Position numbers and translations under genes: made by a program
Source of the DNA: Acidobacteriota bacterium
GTDB taxonomy: Bacteria; Acidobacteriota; Blastocatellia; UBA7656
Direction: 5' to 3'
NCBI GenBank assembly: GCA_040754075.1
Contig: JBFMDH010000021.1
Location: 61,901-125,900 of the forward strand
DNA: 64,000 bases
In this document: positions 62,618 through 64,000 of the stretch, one piece after another
Layout of the letters: each line of letters begins with the position of its first letter
How positions within the stretch are numbered: position 1 is the first letter of the stretch
The notes under the pieces: model-generated
Database searches by the model: none
Seen by the model: the letters and a program-made list of their open reading frames with translations, nothing else
Told to the model about the DNA's origin: nothing

Positions 62618-63685
62618 TTAATTTGCGCGACGCATCACGGCGTCAACCGCGTCAATCACTTCGTCAACCGCGATATTTTTAATGCTGTTTTCAATTCTTT
62701 CGTCTGTATTACCGGCTACCGACTGCCGACCCCTGACTACCGCACAAGGCGCATCCGTCCACGGTCGCCACACCGTCGCGTTTGATGAACCGAATATCGC
62801 AACCAGCGGGCGTTTGAAAGTCGCGGCAATATGCATGGGTCCGCTGTCATTACCGACAAACAAACTTGAGAGACTAATCAATGCCATCAACTCTTTCAAG
62901 TTCAAGTCCGTGAAAATAGATGTCGGGCAATCGGCAAGCGAAGCGACCTTTTCAACAACCGCCTGTTCGTGGCTTGCGGCAATCAAGAGACTCGGCATCT
63001 GCCAATTGTCGAAAATATATTTCGCAACCTCGGCGAATTTTTCTTCCGCCCACTGTTTCGATGAAAACGCCGCAGCCGGTGAAACAATGGCAAGCGGGCT
63101 AGCCAAATTTCCATCTTGTAAAAGTTTTAATCCGGCGAGCCTTTCGAGCACGTTTCGTTTGGCAGTTTCATCAACAGATAAATTCAACTGCGGATTATCC
63201 GGCAAAGGCACCCCCGCGTAATTTAACAACGCCAGTTGTTGTTCGACGCTATGAATCGTGCTGCGACCGAGGATGACATCGGGCGCGGGCGCAATGAAAT
63301 TTAATAAAGACGAATAACGTTGTCCCGCGTAACCTACGGTAATCGTCGCCCCGGATAGTCGCGTCAAAAAATTTGCCGTTGAACCACCGTGCATATTGAA
63401 CGCGATGTCGAAATGTTCACGGCGCAAACGGCGGATGAGTTGAGCGCGTGACGAAAATTTTGATTCAGTGACGAACAACTGATCAACCAGAGGATGCCGG
63501 TCAAGCAGCGGCGCGGCGAGCGGTTCGGAAACTACAGCGATGTTGATTTCCGGTCGAAAGGCTTTCAAAGCGGCGAGGCAAGGCGTCATTAAGACCGTAT
63601 CGCCGATTGACCGGAGTCGCACCAGCAAAACCTTTTCGATGCGCGACCAGTCAGGCTTGATTACTTCGTTTGCAACCTCATTCAA
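62618..63685 (-). CDS. Glycosyltransferase family 9 (heptosyltransferase-like)
   Basis: A 355-residue GT-B enzyme resembling LPS heptosyltransferases (WaaF/WaaC). KVLLVRLRSIGDTVLMTPCLAAL at the start and FVGNDSGPMHIAATFKRPLVAIFGSS near residue 270 are typical. The expected substrate is ADP-heptose, made by the next gene's pathway. The start is a TTG at 63685 that overlaps the Trm112 stop by two bases; GAGG lies seven bases upstream. The C-terminal part contains CAVVRGRQSVAGNTDERIEN, whose DNA matches repeat family R1, so a repeat has expanded into the coding region. Confidence 0.88.
   Translation of the reverse strand: MNEVANEVIKPDWSRIEKVLLVRLRSIGDTVLMTPCLAALKAFRPEINIAVVSEPLAAPLLDRHPLVDQLFVTESKFSSRAQLIRRLRREHFDIAFNMHGGSTANFLTRLSGATITVGYAGQRYSSLLNFIAPAPDVILGRSTIHSVEQQLALLNYAGVPLPDNPQLNLSVDETAKRNVLERLAGLKLLQDGNLASPLAIVSPAAAFSSKQWAEEKFAEVAKYIFDNWQMPSLLIAASHEQAVVEKVASLADCPTSIFTDLNLKELMALISLSSLFVGNDSGPMHIAATFKRPLVAIFGSSNATVWRPWTDAPCAVVRGRQSVAGNTDERIENSIKNIAVDEVIDAVDAVMRRAN
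62709..62743. repeat. R1-type repeat inside the heptosyltransferase gene
   Basis: TTACCGGCTACCGACTGCCG and CCCCTGACTACCGC resemble the right arm of the R1 element at 8882-8913, in the same plus-strand orientation. It stays in frame. Confidence 0.6.
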
Positions 63686-63858
63686 GCCGCGTCCTCTATG
63701 GTCGCTTCATCAACCAGCATCACCGGGATGCCATCTTTTATCGGATAGACCCGCTTGCATTCGGGGCATTTCAAACCGCTTTCATCGCCCTGGAGTTCAA
63801 CTTTCACTTTACAAAGCGGGCAGACGAGAATGTTTAACAGTCGCTCACTGATTGGCAC
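63682..63858 (-). CDS. Trm112-like zinc-ribbon protein
   Basis: A 58-residue protein, too short for most gene callers. Start GTG 63858, five bases after AAGGAGG. Sequence begins MPISERLLNILVCPLCK and ends VYPIKDGIPVMLVDEAT. Cysteines in CPLC and CPEC form the zinc site, and the YPIxDGIPVML end is the signature of bacterial Trm112-like (YcaR) proteins. These small partners often accompany methyltransferases or envelope genes. It heads the operon with the heptosyltransferase, whose start overlaps its stop. Confidence 0.9.
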   Translation of the reverse strand: MPISERLLNILVCPLCKVKVELQGDESGLKCPECKRVYPIKDGIPVMLVDEATIEDAA

Positions 63859-63904
63859 ACTAACCTCCTTAACTAAACCTGAGTATTGAGTTGAAAAAGT
63901 TGAA

Positions 63905-63968
63905 AGGGATGTTTTGAACCGTAGTTGATAAAATCATTTTGCCAAATTCAATTACGGAGGACATCCCT
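63905..63968. other. Inverted repeat around the ribosome site of the last ORF
   Basis: AGGGATGT (63905-63912) pairs with ACATCCCT (63961-63968). The second arm lies directly between GGAGG (63956-63960) and the ATG at 63970, so folding could limit translation. Confidence 0.45.
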
Positions 63969-63969
63969 G

Positions 63970-64000
63970 ATGCCATCTATGATACACCAATTGACCACCA
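63970..64000 (+). CDS. 5' end of an unidentified ORF
   Basis: ATG 63970 follows GGAGG (63956-63960) at nine bases. Ten codons are visible (MPSMIHQLTT). Too short to identify. The upstream inverted repeat and isolation from the divergent Trm112 gene would fit an insertion-sequence transposase, but nothing proves it. Confidence 0.4.
   Translation, partial: MPSMIHQLTT

Overview
The window looks like chromosomal DNA of an Acidobacteriota-type, diderm bacterium, most like the Blastocatellia (inference, no search run). The pointers are an Oar-like carboxypeptidase-regulatory/TonB receptor, several Asp-box (BNR/VPS10-type) secreted proteins, a pre-peptidase-domain protease, heptose/LPS genes, FHA-rich signalling, and many small intergenic hairpins. 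No CRISPR array, rRNA or tRNA gene was recognised.

Layout. 1-6.0 kb: tail of a probable GntR-type regulator, a large TonB-dependent receptor and an M20 dipeptidase. 6.3-11.5 kb: four same-strand genes forming a phosphorylation-signalling cassette: zinc ribbon-FHA, Ser/Thr kinase-zinc ribbon-FHA, zinc ribbon-RDD membrane protein, FHA-GAF-SpoIIE phosphatase. 11.9-17.0 kb: a 1709-residue secreted protein joining a metzincin-like protease, a P-domain and a gingipain-like C25 domain. 17.2-23.4 kb: yajQ, two toxin-antitoxin (TA) pairs (DUF2281/VapC, UPF0175/DUF3368), a BNR protein and a small secreted protein. 23.5-25.4 kb: DUF979/DUF969 transporter pair behind a hairpin-rich leader. 25.9-35.3 kb: two parallel minor-pilin operons (FimT, PilV, PilW, PilX-like), each with a sigma-54-type promoter.

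35.4-40.5 kb: an MBL-fold hydrolase, then TetR, HlyD, ABC ATPase and ABC-2 permease genes for an efflux system. 41.0-45.8 kb: OlsB-like and PlsC-like acyltransferases, a DinB protein and an 884-residue hydrolase-DedA-ATP-grasp fusion, overlapping or closely packed and probably one lipid-related operon. 45.8-47.0 kb: a secreted HExxH protein and a DoxX protein. 47.2-55.6 kb (minus strand): tkt, a thioredoxin-like/glucose-6-phosphate isomerase fusion, gnd, brnTA, vapBC and zwf: a sugar-phosphate locus interrupted by TA modules. The brnTA module is flanked by two copies of the gnd 3' end. 56.3-60.0 kb: three secreted or lipoprotein genes including a metzincin. 60.1-63.9 kb: Trm112-like protein, heptosyltransferase, heptose-7-phosphate kinase and UDP-sugar dehydrogenase, read on the minus strand as an envelope polysaccharide operon. 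The window ends in the first codons of an unidentified ORF.

Best candidates for undescribed biology: the OlsB/PlsC/DinB/tripartite-fusion operon; the brnTA cassette bounded by gnd tails; the thioredoxin-like ORF running in frame into the isomerase; the dual sigma-54 minor-pilin operons; and several families of spacer palindromes built from short tandem words.
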